A DNA stretch of 64,000 bases. Origin: Streptomyces roseolilacinus. Lineage in GTDB: Bacteria; Actinomycetota; Actinomycetes; Streptomycetales; Streptomycetaceae. Shown here piece after piece: positions 18,031-27,620 of this stretch. The translations under genes were made by a program, and so were the position numbers. The stretch spans positions 186,001 through 250,000 of the forward strand of contig NZ_BMSV01000010.1 of assembly GCF_014649335.1 (NCBI RefSeq), written 5' to 3'. Position 1 is the stretch's first letter. Every line of letters starts with the position of its first letter. The notes beneath the pieces were generated by a model, which worked only from the letters and a program-made list of their open reading frames with translations, was not told the DNA's origin and searched no databases.

Positions 18031-20558
18031 TGCGGGTCCCGCTTTCGTGGCTGCGGGAGTACGTCGACCTGCCGGCGACGGAGACCGGCCGTGACGTACA
18101 GGCCAAGCTGGTCGCGGCCGGCCTGGAGGTCGAGACCGTCGAGCGGCTCGGCGCCGGCCTCACCGGCCCCCTCGTGGTGGGCCGGGTCCTCACCGTCGAG
18201 GAGCTGACCGAGTTCAAGAAGCCGATCCGCTTCTGCACCGTCGACGTCGGCCAGGCCAACGGCACCGGCGAGCCCCAGGAGATCATCTGCGGCGCCCGGA
18301 ACTTCGCCGAGGGCGACAAGGTCGTCGTCGCCCTCCCCGGCGCCGTCCTGCCCGGGGACTTCCGCATCGCCGAGCGCAAGACGTACGGCCGGATGTCCCG
18401 CGGCATGATCTGCTCCTCCGACGAGCTCGGCATGGGCGACGACGGCACGCACGGCATCATCATCCTGCCGCCCGAGCACGAGGTCGGCACCGACGCCACC
18501 GCCCTGCTGGAGCTGTACGACGAGGTCCTCGACATCGCCGTCACGCCCGACCGCGGCTACTGCCTGTCGATGCGCGGCGTCGCCCGCGAGGCGGCCATCG
18601 CCTACGGGCTGCCGCTGCGCGACCCGGCGCTCCTGGACGTGCCCGCGCCGAACTCGTACGGCTACCCGGTCCAGGTCACCGACCCGGTCGGCTGCTCCCA
18701 CTTCACCGCGCGCACCGTCGTCGGCCTCGACCCCGAGGCCCGGTCCCCGATCTGGCTCCGGCGCCGCCTCCAGAAGGCGGGCATGCGCCCGGTCTCCCTC
18801 GCCGTCGACGTCACCAACTACGTGATGCTCGAACTGGGCCAGCCGCTCCACGCCTACGACCGCAGCCGTCTCGACGGCCCGATCGGCGTGCGCCGCGCCG
18901 AGCCCGGCGAGAAGATCACCACGCTCGACGGCACCGTCCGCGTCCTCGACCCGGCCGACCTCGTCATCACCGACCACCGCGGCCCCGTCGGCATCGCGGG
19001 CGTCATGGGCGGCGCGAACACCGAGATCGCCGACGCCGAGACCGATCCCGAGACGGGCCAGGTCCGCGGCACCACCGAGGTCGTCATCGAGGCCGCGCAC
19101 TTCGACGCGATCTCCATCGCCCGTACCGCCCGCCGCCACAAGCTGTCCTCCGAGGCGTCCAAGCGGTTCGAGCGCGGGGTCGACCCGCAGGCCGCGGCCG
19201 CCGCCGCGCAGCGGACCGTCGACCTGCTGGTCCTCCTCGCGGGCGGCACGGCCGAGGCCGGCGTCACCCAGGTCATCGCGCCGGGCGCCCCGCGCACGGT
19301 CGCCATGCGCGCCGACCACCCCGACCGCGTCGCGGGCGTCGCCTACGGCCGCGAGACCGTCGTCCGCCGCCTCCAGGAGATCGGCTGCGACGTCTACGGG
19401 CAGGACGAGCTGGTCGTCACCGTCCCGTCCTGGCGCCCCGACCTGAGCGAGCCGAACGACCTCGCCGAAGAGGTCATCCGGCTGGAGGGCTACGAGAATC
19501 TCCCCTCGACGCTGCCCAAGCCGCCCGCCGGCCGCGGGCTCACCGAGCGCCAGCGCACCCACCGCCGGGTGGGCCGGGCCCTGGCCGGCGCCGGCTACGT
19601 CGAGGCGCTGACCTACCCGTTCGTCGGCGAGCAGGTCTTCGACCAGCTCGACCTCCCCGCGGACGACCCGTGCCGCCGGGTCGTCCGGCTCGTCAACCCG
19701 CTCTCCGACGAGGAGCCCGCGCTGCGCACCACGCTGCTGCCGGGCCTCCTCGGGGCGCTGCGCCGCAACGACGGCCGCGGCAGCCACGACCTGGCCCTCT
19801 TCGAGACCGGCCTGGTCTTCCGCGCCCCCGCCGAGCCGGGCGTCGCGGTGCGGCTGCCCGTCGACCGCCGCCCGACCGACGCGGAGCTCGCCGGCGTCGA
19901 CACCGTCCTGCCCGAGCAGCCGCGGCACGCCGCCGTGGTCCTCGCCGGGGCGCGCGAGCAGGCGGGCTGGTGGGGCGGGGGCCGTCCGGCCGACTGGGCC
20001 GACGCGGTCGAGGCCGCCCGGACCGTCGCCCGGGAGGCCGGTACCGAGCTCGTCGTCCGGCAGGGCCAGTACGGCCCGTGGCACCCGGGCCGCTGCGCCG
20101 AGCTGGTCGTCGTGGTCGACGGCGCCGAGCGGACCGCCGGCCACGCCGGCGAGCTGCACCCGCGCGTCGTCAAGGCGTTCGGCCTGCCCGCCCGCACGTG
20201 CGCCATGGAGCTCGACCTCGACCTCGTCGAGCGGGCCTCCGCCGGCCTCGTGCGCGCCCCGCGGATCTCCCTGTTCCCGGTGGCCACGCAGGACGTCGCC
20301 CTGGTCGTCGACGAGGACGTGCCGGCCGCCGACGTGGAGCGCGCGCTCCACGAGGGCGCGGGCGAGCTGCTGGAGTCCCTCCGGCTGTTCGACACGTTCA
20401 CCGGTGAGCAGATCGGCGAGGGCCGGAAGTCCCTGGCGTACGCGCTGCGGTTCCGCGCCGGGGACCGCACGCTGACCGTCGAGGAGGCCACGGCCGCCCG
20501 CGACGCCGCCGTGGCGCTCGCCGCCGAGCGCACCGGGGCGGTGCTGCGCGGCGCCTGA
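18030..20558 (+). CDS. pheT: Phenylalanyl-tRNA synthetase beta subunit
   Basis: 842 residues. It starts MRVPLSWLREYVDLPA. The tRNA-binding EMAP-like fold covers about residues 40-150, B3/B4 editing domains follow (AGVMGG, SEASKRFERGVDP), then B5 and the C-terminal anticodon-recognition domain ending KSLAYALRFRAGDRTLT. The 1-base overlap with pheS couples the two subunits for alpha2-beta2 assembly. A 14-bp terminator hairpin follows. Confidence 0.97.
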   Translation: MRVPLSWLREYVDLPATETGRDVQAKLVAAGLEVETVERLGAGLTGPLVVGRVLTVEELTEFKKPIRFCTVDVGQANGTGEPQEIICGARNFAEGDKVVVALPGAVLPGDFRIAERKTYGRMSRGMICSSDELGMGDDGTHGIIILPPEHEVGTDATALLELYDEVLDIAVTPDRGYCLSMRGVAREAAIAYGLPLRDPALLDVPAPNSYGYPVQVTDPVGCSHFTARTVVGLDPEARSPIWLRRRLQKAGMRPVSLAVDVTNYVMLELGQPLHAYDRSRLDGPIGVRRAEPGEKITTLDGTVRVLDPADLVITDHRGPVGIAGVMGGANTEIADAETDPETGQVRGTTEVVIEAAHFDAISIARTARRHKLSSEASKRFERGVDPQAAAAAAQRTVDLLVLLAGGTAEAGVTQVIAPGAPRTVAMRADHPDRVAGVAYGRETVVRRLQEIGCDVYGQDELVVTVPSWRPDLSEPNDLAEEVIRLEGYENLPSTLPKPPAGRGLTERQRTHRRVGRALAGAGYVEALTYPFVGEQVFDQLDLPADDPCRRVVRLVNPLSDEEPALRTTLLPGLLGALRRNDGRGSHDLALFETGLVFRAPAEPGVAVRLPVDRRPTDAELAGVDTVLPEQPRHAAVVLAGAREQAGWWGGGRPADWADAVEAARTVAREAGTELVVRQGQYGPWHPGRCAELVVVVDGAERTAGHAGELHPRVVKAFGLPARTCAMELDLDLVERASAGLVRAPRISLFPVATQDVALVVDEDVPAADVERALHEGAGELLESLRLFDTFTGEQIGEGRKSLAYALRFRAGDRTLTVEEATAARDAAVALAAERTGAVLRGA

Positions 20559-20578
20559 CCCGCCCGTCGCCCGTACGG

Positions 20579-20610
20579 AGGGGCGCGTCCGGACCACCGG
20601 ACGCGCCCCT
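20579..20610 (+). terminator. Hairpin terminator after pheT
   Basis: Perfect 14-bp inverted repeat AGGGGCGCGTCCGG (20579-20592) with its complement (20597-20610) around a four-base loop ACCA, 20 bases after the pheT stop, followed by TCCGTTTCC. Confidence 0.9.
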
Positions 20611-20654
20611 TCCGTTTCCCGCCGCCGAGGGCGCCGGGGGCGTCCGCACGGTTG

Positions 20655-20723
20655 CTCACTCATTCGAGTGAGAAGTCTGGTGGACGTTCCCCGCGAGACG
20701 GGACGATCGACAGAATCGTCCCG
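20655..20723. promoter_or_regulatory. Two adjacent palindromes upstream of the SpoIIE-type phosphatase
   Basis: CTCACTC-ATTC-GAGTGAG (20655-20672) is a perfect 7-bp palindrome. CGGGACGAT (20699-20707) and ATCGTCCCG (20715-20723) form a perfect 9-bp inverted repeat with a 7-base spacer. They lie 34-103 bases before the phosphatase ATG and after the pheT terminator, so they are not part of pheT. The first looks like a protein operator; the second could be an operator or an RNA hairpin in the leader. Confidence 0.5.
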
Positions 20724-20757
20724 ACCGCGACAAGGGGCCTGAAGAAGGGCGGTCCGC

Positions 20758-21840
20758 ATGATCCGTAGGTGGTTCCGGAGGCCCCGTGCGCGCGGAGCCG
20801 CCCCGCTCGCCCCCCTGGCCCTGCCCACGCTGTGGGGCGCCGCGGCCGTGACGTGGAAGCTGACCTGCCCGCTGGCCCGGCAGGACGACCTGGCGACGCG
20901 GGTCGCCGGCAGCGCCGTCTTCCTCGCCGTCGGCGCGGGCCTGCTGATGGGCGTCTTCCGGAGCCTGCGCCGCGAGCTGCGGCAGACCCGGGCCGTCGCC
21001 CAGGCGGCCCAGCAGGTCCTGCTGCGCCCCCTGCCGCCCCGCCTCGACGGGCTGTCCGTGGCCGGCACGCAGCTGCCGGCCGTGCCGTGGGCGGCCGTGG
21101 GCGGCGACCTCTACGAGGCGGTGGCCACCCCGTACGGCGTGCGCGTGATCATCGGTGACGTGCGGGGCCACGGGCTGGCCGCGCTCGGCGCGGTCGCCGC
21201 CGTCCTGGGCAGCTTCCGGGAGGCGGCGTACGAGGAGCCGGGGCTCGGCGGCCTGCTGCGGCGGCTCGACCGGGCGCTCCAGCGGTACGTGGGGGAGCGG
21301 GCGCGGGACGAGGGCGCCGGGCACCCGGTGCCGGGGAGCCCCTCGGCCGAGGAGTTCGTCACCCTCCTGCTGCTGGACATCCGCCACAACGGCGACGTGC
21401 TGGTCCTCAACTGCGGCCACCCCTGGCCGTACCGGATCGGGCACGACGCCGAGCTCCTCGCGGCCGGGGAGCCGCTGCCGCCGCTCGGCGCGTTCCCGCT
21501 GCCGGACACCCTGCCCGTACGGCGCTGTGACCGGCTGCTGCCGGGCGAGGCGCTGTTCCTCCACACGGACGGCGCGGGGGAGGCGCGGGACGCCGCCGGA
21601 CGGTTCTTCCCGCTGGAGGAGGTGCTGGGCCGGGTCGCGCGGCGGGCACCGCGGACGCCCGCCGGGGTCATCGAGGACGTCCGGGCGGCGCTGCTGGCGC
21701 ACACCGGGGGCCGCCTCACCGACGACGTGGCCTTCGTCGTCGTCCACGACGACCGGGCGCCCGCTCAGCGCGTCCTGGTGCCGGCGCGGACCGGGAGGCC
21801 CGGCCCGTGCCGCCCCCGGCCCACGCCGTCCCCCCGGTAG
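20758..21840 (+). CDS. Membrane-linked PP2C/SpoIIE-family serine phosphatase
   Basis: 360 residues. Two hydrophobic segments at about 17-33 and 52-68 (SAVFLAVGAGLLMGVF) anchor the N-terminus. A short coiled coil then leads to a SpoIIE domain with GGDLYEAVATPYGVRVIIGD, VRGHG, CGHPWPY, FLHTDG and the terminal LTDDVAFVVV. The metal-binding Asp residues (GGDLY, IGDV, HTDG, TDDV) are all present, so it should be active. Such proteins dephosphorylate anti-anti-sigma factors. No STAS or anti-sigma gene is next to it. The C-terminal tail is basic and Pro-rich. Confidence 0.88.
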   Translation: MIRRWFRRPRARGAAPLAPLALPTLWGAAAVTWKLTCPLARQDDLATRVAGSAVFLAVGAGLLMGVFRSLRRELRQTRAVAQAAQQVLLRPLPPRLDGLSVAGTQLPAVPWAAVGGDLYEAVATPYGVRVIIGDVRGHGLAALGAVAAVLGSFREAAYEEPGLGGLLRRLDRALQRYVGERARDEGAGHPVPGSPSAEEFVTLLLLDIRHNGDVLVLNCGHPWPYRIGHDAELLAAGEPLPPLGAFPLPDTLPVRRCDRLLPGEALFLHTDGAGEARDAAGRFFPLEEVLGRVARRAPRTPAGVIEDVRAALLAHTGGRLTDDVAFVVVHDDRAPAQRVLVPARTGRPGPCRPRPTPSPR

Positions 21841-22085
21841 CGGCCGGACGCGGACGGTGCGGACCGGCGCCCCTCCCGCCCCGCCGTGGCGTGCGGCCGG
21901 GAAGCCGCCCGTACGCGGGAGAGCGGGCGGTCCGGCCGCCTCCGGGGAGGCGACGTGCCGACCGGGCCCCGGCGCTTGGCGGGAGAGTGCGCGGGGCACG
22001 GGTGCGAACATTTCATCCGCATTCCGTGCGAAAGGGGCACCCCGGCCCGGGGCGGCCGACGAGGCACGGCACCCTGGGGGCACCC

Positions 22086-23429
22086 ATGCAGCCCAACACC
22101 CTGCTCGACGCCCTGCTCGACGAGGCGGGGATGTCCCACGCGGGCCTGGCCGCCCACGTCAACCAGGCGGGCCGCGCGCACGGCCTGGAGCTGCGGTACG
22201 AACACACGGCGGTGGCCCGCTGGTTGAAGGGCCAGCGGCCGCGCGGCCGGGTGCCGGACCTGATCTGCGAGGTGCTGGGCGCCCGGCTGCGCCGCCCGGT
22301 CACGCTGGACGACATCGGGCTGGGCGTGCCGGGCGGCGGGGCGGTCCCGCCGCCCGGCACGCCGCTGTCCGGGTTCGTGGAGCGGGCGACGGCGCTGTGG
22401 CGGTCCGACGAGCAGCAGCGCCCGCACCTGCTGGGGGTGGCCGCGGCGACCGGGACGCCCGCGGTGATGCCGGTGTGGGAGTGGGAGAACCCGCCCGAGG
22501 ACGCCGACGTGTCGCGCGGCGGCCGGACGCGTGTCGGCGCCGGTGACCTCGGGACGCTCCGCGCGGCCCGGGCCCACTACGAGCTGATGTACCGCAGGGC
22601 CGGGGGCGTCGCGACCCGTTCGCGGATCGTCGGGTTCCTCAACGCGGAGACGGCCCCGCTGCTGCGCGGCGCCTACGGTGACGCGCTGGGGCGCCGGCTG
22701 CACCGGGCGGCGGGCGGACTGGTCGCGGTGGCGGGCATCTGCGCGTACGACTCCGACGAACTGGGCCTGGCGCAGCGCTACTTCCACCAGGCCCTGCGGC
22801 TGGCGAAGGCGAGCGGCGTCCGCGGGCTGGGCGCCTACGTGGTCGCGCTGCTGGTCAACCAGGCGCTGTTCACGGGGGAGTACCGGCAGGCCGTGGCGTT
22901 CGCGGAGACGGCGCTGCGGGCGGCCCGGCGGCGGATCACCCCGGCGCTCGCCGCCGACCTGCACGCGATGCAGGCGAAGGCGTACGCGCGCCTCGGCGAC
23001 GGGCCGGCGGCGCTGCGGTGCATCGGCCGCGCGGAGTGGGAGGCGCAGCGGATCCGGCCCGGGTGCGAGCCGGACGAGACCGGGTACGTCGAACCGGGGC
23101 TGGTCAACGCGCAGGTGGCGGAGGCGCTGCTGAGCCTGGGCGACCTGCCCGGGGCGCGGGAGAACGCCACCGCGGCCGCCCGGGCCCCGGCGCACGACCG
23201 GGGGCGGGTCCACCGGCTGGCGATCCTCAGCCAGGTCCAGCTGCGCCAGGGGGAGGCCGACGGGGCGGCGCGGACGGCCGCGGAGATGGCCGAGCGGGCC
23301 CTCGGGATGGAGTCGCGGCGGCTCAGGGGGCGTCTCCGCGAGGTGCGGGAGCGGCTGGTGGCCAGCGGCTCGGGGGACGCGGAGGAGGCGGCCGGGAGGA
23401 TCGACGCGGCCCTGCGCGTCCCGGTCTGA
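22086..23429 (+). CDS. HTH regulator with TPR-like C-terminal domain (NsdA/Bra-like)
   Basis: 447 residues. Residues 1-75 resemble an XRE-like helix-turn-helix (LLDEAGMSHAGLAAHVNQAG, YEHTAVARWLKGQRPRG), followed by a Gly/Pro linker and helical repeats (LAQRYFHQALRLAKASGV, NQALFTGEYRQAVAFAETAL) of TPR type. Streptomyces has several of these large regulators, some influencing sporulation and antibiotics. ATG 22086 is the start of the conserved N-terminus. GTGCGAAC and GTGCGAAA, 24 bases apart (22002 and 22026), lie in the leader. No ligand can be predicted. Confidence 0.75.
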   Translation: MQPNTLLDALLDEAGMSHAGLAAHVNQAGRAHGLELRYEHTAVARWLKGQRPRGRVPDLICEVLGARLRRPVTLDDIGLGVPGGGAVPPPGTPLSGFVERATALWRSDEQQRPHLLGVAAATGTPAVMPVWEWENPPEDADVSRGGRTRVGAGDLGTLRAARAHYELMYRRAGGVATRSRIVGFLNAETAPLLRGAYGDALGRRLHRAAGGLVAVAGICAYDSDELGLAQRYFHQALRLAKASGVRGLGAYVVALLVNQALFTGEYRQAVAFAETALRAARRRITPALAADLHAMQAKAYARLGDGPAALRCIGRAEWEAQRIRPGCEPDETGYVEPGLVNAQVAEALLSLGDLPGARENATAAARAPAHDRGRVHRLAILSQVQLRQGEADGAARTAAEMAERALGMESRRLRGRLREVRERLVASGSGDAEEAAGRIDAALRVPV

Positions 23430-23665
23430 CGGGCGTCGCCGCCATGCCGCCACCGCATCCGGGAGCCGGCCCCGCGCACGTCGGCGGACCGGAGGGGGCC
23501 GTCGCGTCCGCCCGCCGCGCGCGGGGCCGGTTCCCGGCGTGGTGGTCGCCCGCGGGGAGGTGTCCGGCCGCCGGTACGGCGGCCGGTCCGCCGGGGCCGC
23601 GCCGCCCGCGCGCCCGGACCGGCCGGTGCGCGGGGGCCGGACCTGCGGGTGTCGGCCCCCGGTGC

Positions 23666-24538
23666 TCAGGAGTACGGGTAGAAGCCCGAGCCCGTCTTGC
23701 GGCCCAGACGGCCCGCGTCCACCATGCGCTGGAGCAGCGGGGGAGCCGCGTACAGGGGCTCCTTGTACTCGGCGTACATCGAGTCGGCGACCGAGGCGAC
23801 CGTGTCGAGGCCGATCAGGTCGGACAGCTTCAGCGGGCCCATGGGGTGGGCGCAGCCCATCTCCATGCCGTTGTCGATGTCCTCACGGCTGGCGATGCCC
23901 GACTCGAACATCCGGATCGCCGACAGCAGGTAGGGGATCAGCAGCGCGTTCACCACGAAGCCGGACCGGTCCTGGGCGCGGATCGCGTGCTTGCCGAGCA
24001 CCTTCTCGACCACGGCCTGGGCCCGGCTGATCGTGCCCTCCGAGGTGGTCAGCGCGGGGATCAGCTCGACCAGCTGCTGGACCGGCGCCGGGTTGAAGAA
24101 GTGGATGCCGATGACCTGGTCGGGGCGGGAGGTCGCCACGGCCAGCTTCACCAGCGGGATGGACGACGTGTTGGACGCCAGGATGGCGTCCTGCCGGGTC
24201 ACCACCTGGTCGAGGACCTGGAAGATCTCCGTCTTGACCTGCTCGTTCTCGACGACCGCCTCGATGACCAGATCGCGGTCGGCGAACTCCCCGAGGTCGG
24301 TCGTGAAGCTCAGCCGGGCCAGCGTCGCGTCGCGCTCCTCCTCGCTGATCTTGCCGCGCTGGGCGGCCTTGTCGAGGGAGTTGTACAGCCGGGTACGGCC
24401 GATCTCCAGCGCCTCGCCGGTGGTCTCGGCCACCTTGACCTCGAGGCCGCTGCGGGCGCACACCTCCGCGATGCCCGCGCCCATCTGACCGCAGCCCACC
24501 ACTCCGACGCGTGCAATGTCGGCCATTGAGTCCGTCAC
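23666..24538 (-). CDS. 3-hydroxybutyryl-CoA dehydrogenase
   Basis: 290 residues from GTG 24538, which has AAAGG six bases upstream; ATG 24526 (286 residues) is the alternative and lacks a good ribosome site. The Rossmann N-terminus VGVVGCGQMGAGIAE is NAD-binding. GIHFFNPAPVQQLVELI carries the catalytic His of 3-hydroxyacyl-CoA dehydrogenases, with the active-site Glu in that same segment. The C-terminal domain ends LGRKTGSGFYPY. It acts in acyl-CoA oxidation or acetoacetyl-CoA reduction. No operon partner adjoins it. Confidence 0.93.
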   Translation of the reverse strand: MTDSMADIARVGVVGCGQMGAGIAEVCARSGLEVKVAETTGEALEIGRTRLYNSLDKAAQRGKISEEERDATLARLSFTTDLGEFADRDLVIEAVVENEQVKTEIFQVLDQVVTRQDAILASNTSSIPLVKLAVATSRPDQVIGIHFFNPAPVQQLVELIPALTTSEGTISRAQAVVEKVLGKHAIRAQDRSGFVVNALLIPYLLSAIRMFESGIASREDIDNGMEMGCAHPMGPLKLSDLIGLDTVASVADSMYAEYKEPLYAAPPLLQRMVDAGRLGRKTGSGFYPYS

Positions 24539-24831
24539 CTCGTGCCTTTCGCTGATCTTCGGATGGCGGGGCGGCCGTATGGTTCCGGCACCCCCGCCTC
24601 GACCCCACGACGTTACTCCGTTCGCGCGGATCGACGACCGTCCGGGCCGGGCATGCTCTGCGAGGACGGTCATACGGTCCGGAGCGCCCGCTCCCGCCTC
24701 ACCGGGTGCACAGGGCGCGAAGCGGTCGAAACGATCACAGGTGCGCGGGAGGACCGCGGGACGGCCGACGGGGACCGGGGCAGACCGGGAGCGAAGCGGA
24801 CCAGGGATCGACGGGAAGGCTGGGGTGACCC

Positions 24832-26124
24832 ATGGGGCACAAGGGTGGCGGCGGTGTCGGGCGGCGCGGAGTGGTCGCGGGGGCGGCGGGGCTGGTGGCG
24901 TCGCTGATGGTCACCGGCGACGTGGCCGGCGCCGCGGGGCCGGAGCCGGGGAACCGGCGTGGCGGGGACGGCAAGCCCCGGCGCGGCGGCGCGCGTGCGG
25001 AGGAGTTCCGCGGGATGTGGGTGGCGACGGTCGTCAACCGCGACTGGCCCTCCCGCACCGGACTGCCCGCGGCCGACCAGCGCGCCGAGCTGATCGCCCT
25101 GCTCGACCAGGCCGTGAAGCGCCGTCTCAACGTGGTGATCCTCCAGGTGCGGCCGACCGCCGACGCCCTGTGGCCGTCGCCGTACGAGCCCTGGGCGCAG
25201 TGCCTCACCGGCGTCCAGGGCCGGGACCCCGGCTGGGACCCGCTCGGCACCGCCGTCGCGGAGGCGCACCGGCGCGGCCTGCAGCTGCACGCCTGGTTCA
25301 ACCCGTACCGCGTCGCCACCCACGCCGACCCGACGCGCCTGGCCGAGGACCACCCGGCGCGCCGCCACCCGGACTGGGTCGTCCCGTACGGCGGGAAGCT
25401 CTACTACGACCCCGGCCTGCCGGAGGTCCGGCGGTTCGTCCAGGACGCGATGCTCGACGCCGTGCGCCGCTACGACCTCGACACCGTCCACTTCGACGAC
25501 TACTTCTACCCCTATCCGGTGGCCGGGGAGGTCTTCGACGACGACGCGGCCTACGAGGCGCACGGCGGGGGCTTCCCCGACCGGGCGGCCTGGCGGCGGG
25601 ACAACATCGACCGGCTGGTGGGCGAGATGTCCGAGCGGATCAAGGACGTCAAGCCGGACGTGAGGTTCGGCATCAGCCCCTTCGGCATCTGGCGCAACGC
25701 CACGACCGACCCGCGCGGTTCCGACACGCGCGGCCTGCAGACCTACGACGACCTGCACGCCGACACCCGCAGGTGGGTCAAGGAGGGCTGGATCGACTAC
25801 GTCGTCCCCCAGCTGTACTGGCACATCGGCTTCGGCGCCGCCGACTACGCCACGCTCGTGCCGTGGTGGAGCGACGTGGTGCGCGGCACCGGCGTCCACC
25901 TGTACGTGGGGGAGGGCCTGTACCGGGCCGGGGACCCGGCGGCGCCCGCCCCCTGGCAGGACCCGGCGGAGCTGTCCCGCCACCTCACCCTCGCCCTCGG
26001 CCACGACCAGGTGCTGGGACACGCCTTCTTCGGCGCCCGGGACGTGGTCACGGACCGGATCGGGGCGATGGCCAGGGTCGTGGCCGACCACTACCCGACA
26101 CCGGTCCGTCCTCCGGGGTGGTGA
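24832..26124 (+). CDS. Secreted GH10-like (DUF187) glycoside hydrolase-like protein
   Basis: 430 residues. A twin-Arg-like leader (VGRRGVVAGAAGLVASLMV) suggests Tat export. The barrel starts EEFRGMWVATVVNRDWPS and has IILQVRPTADALWPS-type strand 2 (here VVILQVRPTADALWPS), HAWFNPYRV, FDDYFYPYP and WIDYVVPQLYW, the hallmark strands of the FenI/GHL10 (DUF187) family. These are thought to cut cell-wall or extracellular polysaccharide; the substrate is unknown. Acidic pair DD in FDDYF is a candidate for catalysis. It stands alone between two minus-strand genes. Confidence 0.88.
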   Translation: MGHKGGGGVGRRGVVAGAAGLVASLMVTGDVAGAAGPEPGNRRGGDGKPRRGGARAEEFRGMWVATVVNRDWPSRTGLPAADQRAELIALLDQAVKRRLNVVILQVRPTADALWPSPYEPWAQCLTGVQGRDPGWDPLGTAVAEAHRRGLQLHAWFNPYRVATHADPTRLAEDHPARRHPDWVVPYGGKLYYDPGLPEVRRFVQDAMLDAVRRYDLDTVHFDDYFYPYPVAGEVFDDDAAYEAHGGGFPDRAAWRRDNIDRLVGEMSERIKDVKPDVRFGISPFGIWRNATTDPRGSDTRGLQTYDDLHADTRRWVKEGWIDYVVPQLYWHIGFGAADYATLVPWWSDVVRGTGVHLYVGEGLYRAGDPAAPAPWQDPAELSRHLTLALGHDQVLGHAFFGARDVVTDRIGAMARVVADHYPTPVRPPGW

Positions 26125-26155
26125 GGCGTGGGGGAGGCGTGTCCGCCCGGGGTGT

Positions 26156-26362
26156 TCAGGGACGCGTCCCGAACTGCCCCTTGTGACGCACGACGGCGTC
26201 CGGGCCCGGGGACATCACGGCCTCGTGCCCGTCGTCGTCGAAGCGGACGCGGTACGGCGGGTGGCCGTGCTCGCCGAGGACCTCGACGATCTCGGCCGTA
26301 CGGTCGTGCCGGCCGACCACCCGGCCGTGCACCAGCAGCTTGTCGCCCACGGTTGCTTCCAT
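26156..26362 (-). CDS. DUF1918 small protein
   Basis: 68 residues. MEATVGDKLLVHGRVVGRHD and YRVRFDDDGHEAVMSPGPDA match DUF1918, a small SH3-like barrel found in actinobacteria, often near stress or CoA-related genes. The ribosome site is AGGAGG-like (complement of 26371-26376 region). Function unknown. Confidence 0.85.
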   Translation of the reverse strand: MEATVGDKLLVHGRVVGRHDRTAEIVEVLGEHGHPPYRVRFDDDGHEAVMSPGPDAVVRHKGQFGTRP

Positions 26363-26452
26363 CAGGAGTGACCTCCTCGCGCCGGTATGTCCGTATACGG
26401 GAGTCTACGTCCGAAGGTGTGGTCCGCGTCACCCGGAGCGGACCCGCCCGCC

Positions 26453-27058
26453 TCAGAAGACGGGCGCCGACGCGGTGCGGAACTCCGCCCCGTCCAGCAG
26501 CTCCGGCGTCAGCCGCACCCCGGTCAGCCGCTCCGCGAGGGCGAACGCCGCCTCCGTCGACCCCTCCGGGTCCGCGTCGTCCCCGCGCAGGTCGAAGCCC
26601 ACCTCCCGCATCAGCGCCACCGCCCCGTCCGGGTCGGCGCCCTCCCGCGCGTACGGGAACAGCGGCTCGAAGTGCAGGCGCAGTTCGCCGTCCACGTACC
26701 GGCTGAAGTGGTCCACCGCGTTCACGTTGCGAAAGTGCGTGACCAGCTCCGTGCCCCGCGACAGGGGTGCCGCCGCCTCGTCGAGGCTGCCCAGGTACCC
26801 GTTCGGCTCGACCAGCAGCGTCCAGCCGTCCACCGCGCACAGGCCCAGGAAGTGCCGGTCGCCGCCGGACGCCTTCCACGCCTTCCCCGCGGCCTCGACC
26901 AGCGCGGCTATGCCCGTCACCCGGCCGTCCGCACGCGCGCGCAACCGCCCGAGCGCCTCCTCGGGGGACACCGCGTGCACCAGCGTCACGCAGTACGCCT
27001 CGATCAGCTCCGGGCAGTGGTCGCCGAGCCAGCGGTAGTCGGCAGCAGTCGCGTTCAT
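26453..27058 (-). CDS. DUF6461-type protein of unknown function
   Basis: 201 residues, soluble, acidic. The N-terminus DYRWLGDHCPELIEAYCVTL and the middle segments CAVDGWTLLVEPNGYLGS and VTHFRNVNAVDHFSRYVDGE resemble the DUF6461 group, proteins that Streptomyces often carry in several copies, possibly immunity or conflict related. Start ATG 27058 is 58 bases from the divergent GNAT gene, so they share a promoter region. No catalytic motif can be assigned. Confidence 0.7.
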   Translation of the reverse strand: MNATAADYRWLGDHCPELIEAYCVTLVHAVSPEEALGRLRARADGRVTGIAALVEAAGKAWKASGGDRHFLGLCAVDGWTLLVEPNGYLGSLDEAAAPLSRGTELVTHFRNVNAVDHFSRYVDGELRLHFEPLFPYAREGADPDGAVALMREVGFDLRGDDADPEGSTEAAFALAERLTGVRLTPELLDGAEFRTASAPVF

Positions 27059-27116
27059 GCCTCCGATCGTGGCATCCGCCACTGACAACGACCCCTTCCC
27101 CTGCGAACGTTCGACC

Positions 27117-27551
27117 ATGAAGGAGACGATCGCTTTCGGCTCGTACGAGTTCTCGACCGACCCTGCCCGACTCGACCGCGCGCGGATCCACCGGTGGCTG
27201 TCCACCGACGCCTACTGGGCGCTCGGCCGCAGCCGCGAGGAGCAGGACCGCGCCATCGACGCCTCGCTCAACTTCGGGGCGTACGAGCGGGAGGGCGGCG
27301 CCCTGGCCGCGTACGCGCGGGTCGTCACCGACCTCGCGACCTTCGCCTGGCTCTGCGACGTGTACGTCGACCCCGCCGCCCGCGGCGCGGGCCTCGGCAC
27401 CGCCCTGGTGTCGGTGGTCCGCGACCACCTGGTCCCGTACGGCCCGAAACGCGTCGCGCTGGCCACGCAGGACGCCCACGGCGTGTACCGGAGGATCGGC
27501 TTCAGGCCCCTGGAGGACCCGCACCACTGGATGACCCTGGACCTCCGGTAG
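27117..27551 (+). CDS. GNAT-family N-acetyltransferase
   Basis: 144 residues. CoA-site motif A reads VDPAARGAGLGTALVSVV and the C-terminal GVYRRIGFRPLEDPHHWM is the usual GNAT strand 6/7 region with a conserved Tyr. The N-terminal part is shortened relative to larger GNATs but not truncated. Substrate unknown. It is divergently transcribed from the DUF6461 gene. Confidence 0.88.
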   Translation: MKETIAFGSYEFSTDPARLDRARIHRWLSTDAYWALGRSREEQDRAIDASLNFGAYEREGGALAAYARVVTDLATFAWLCDVYVDPAARGAGLGTALVSVVRDHLVPYGPKRVALATQDAHGVYRRIGFRPLEDPHHWMTLDLR

Positions 27552-27620
27552 CGCCGGCCGGGCGGGCGCCCCGGCCGCGGGCGCCCGACCGCCGCGGCAC
27601 CCGCTAGCCTGAACCCCACG

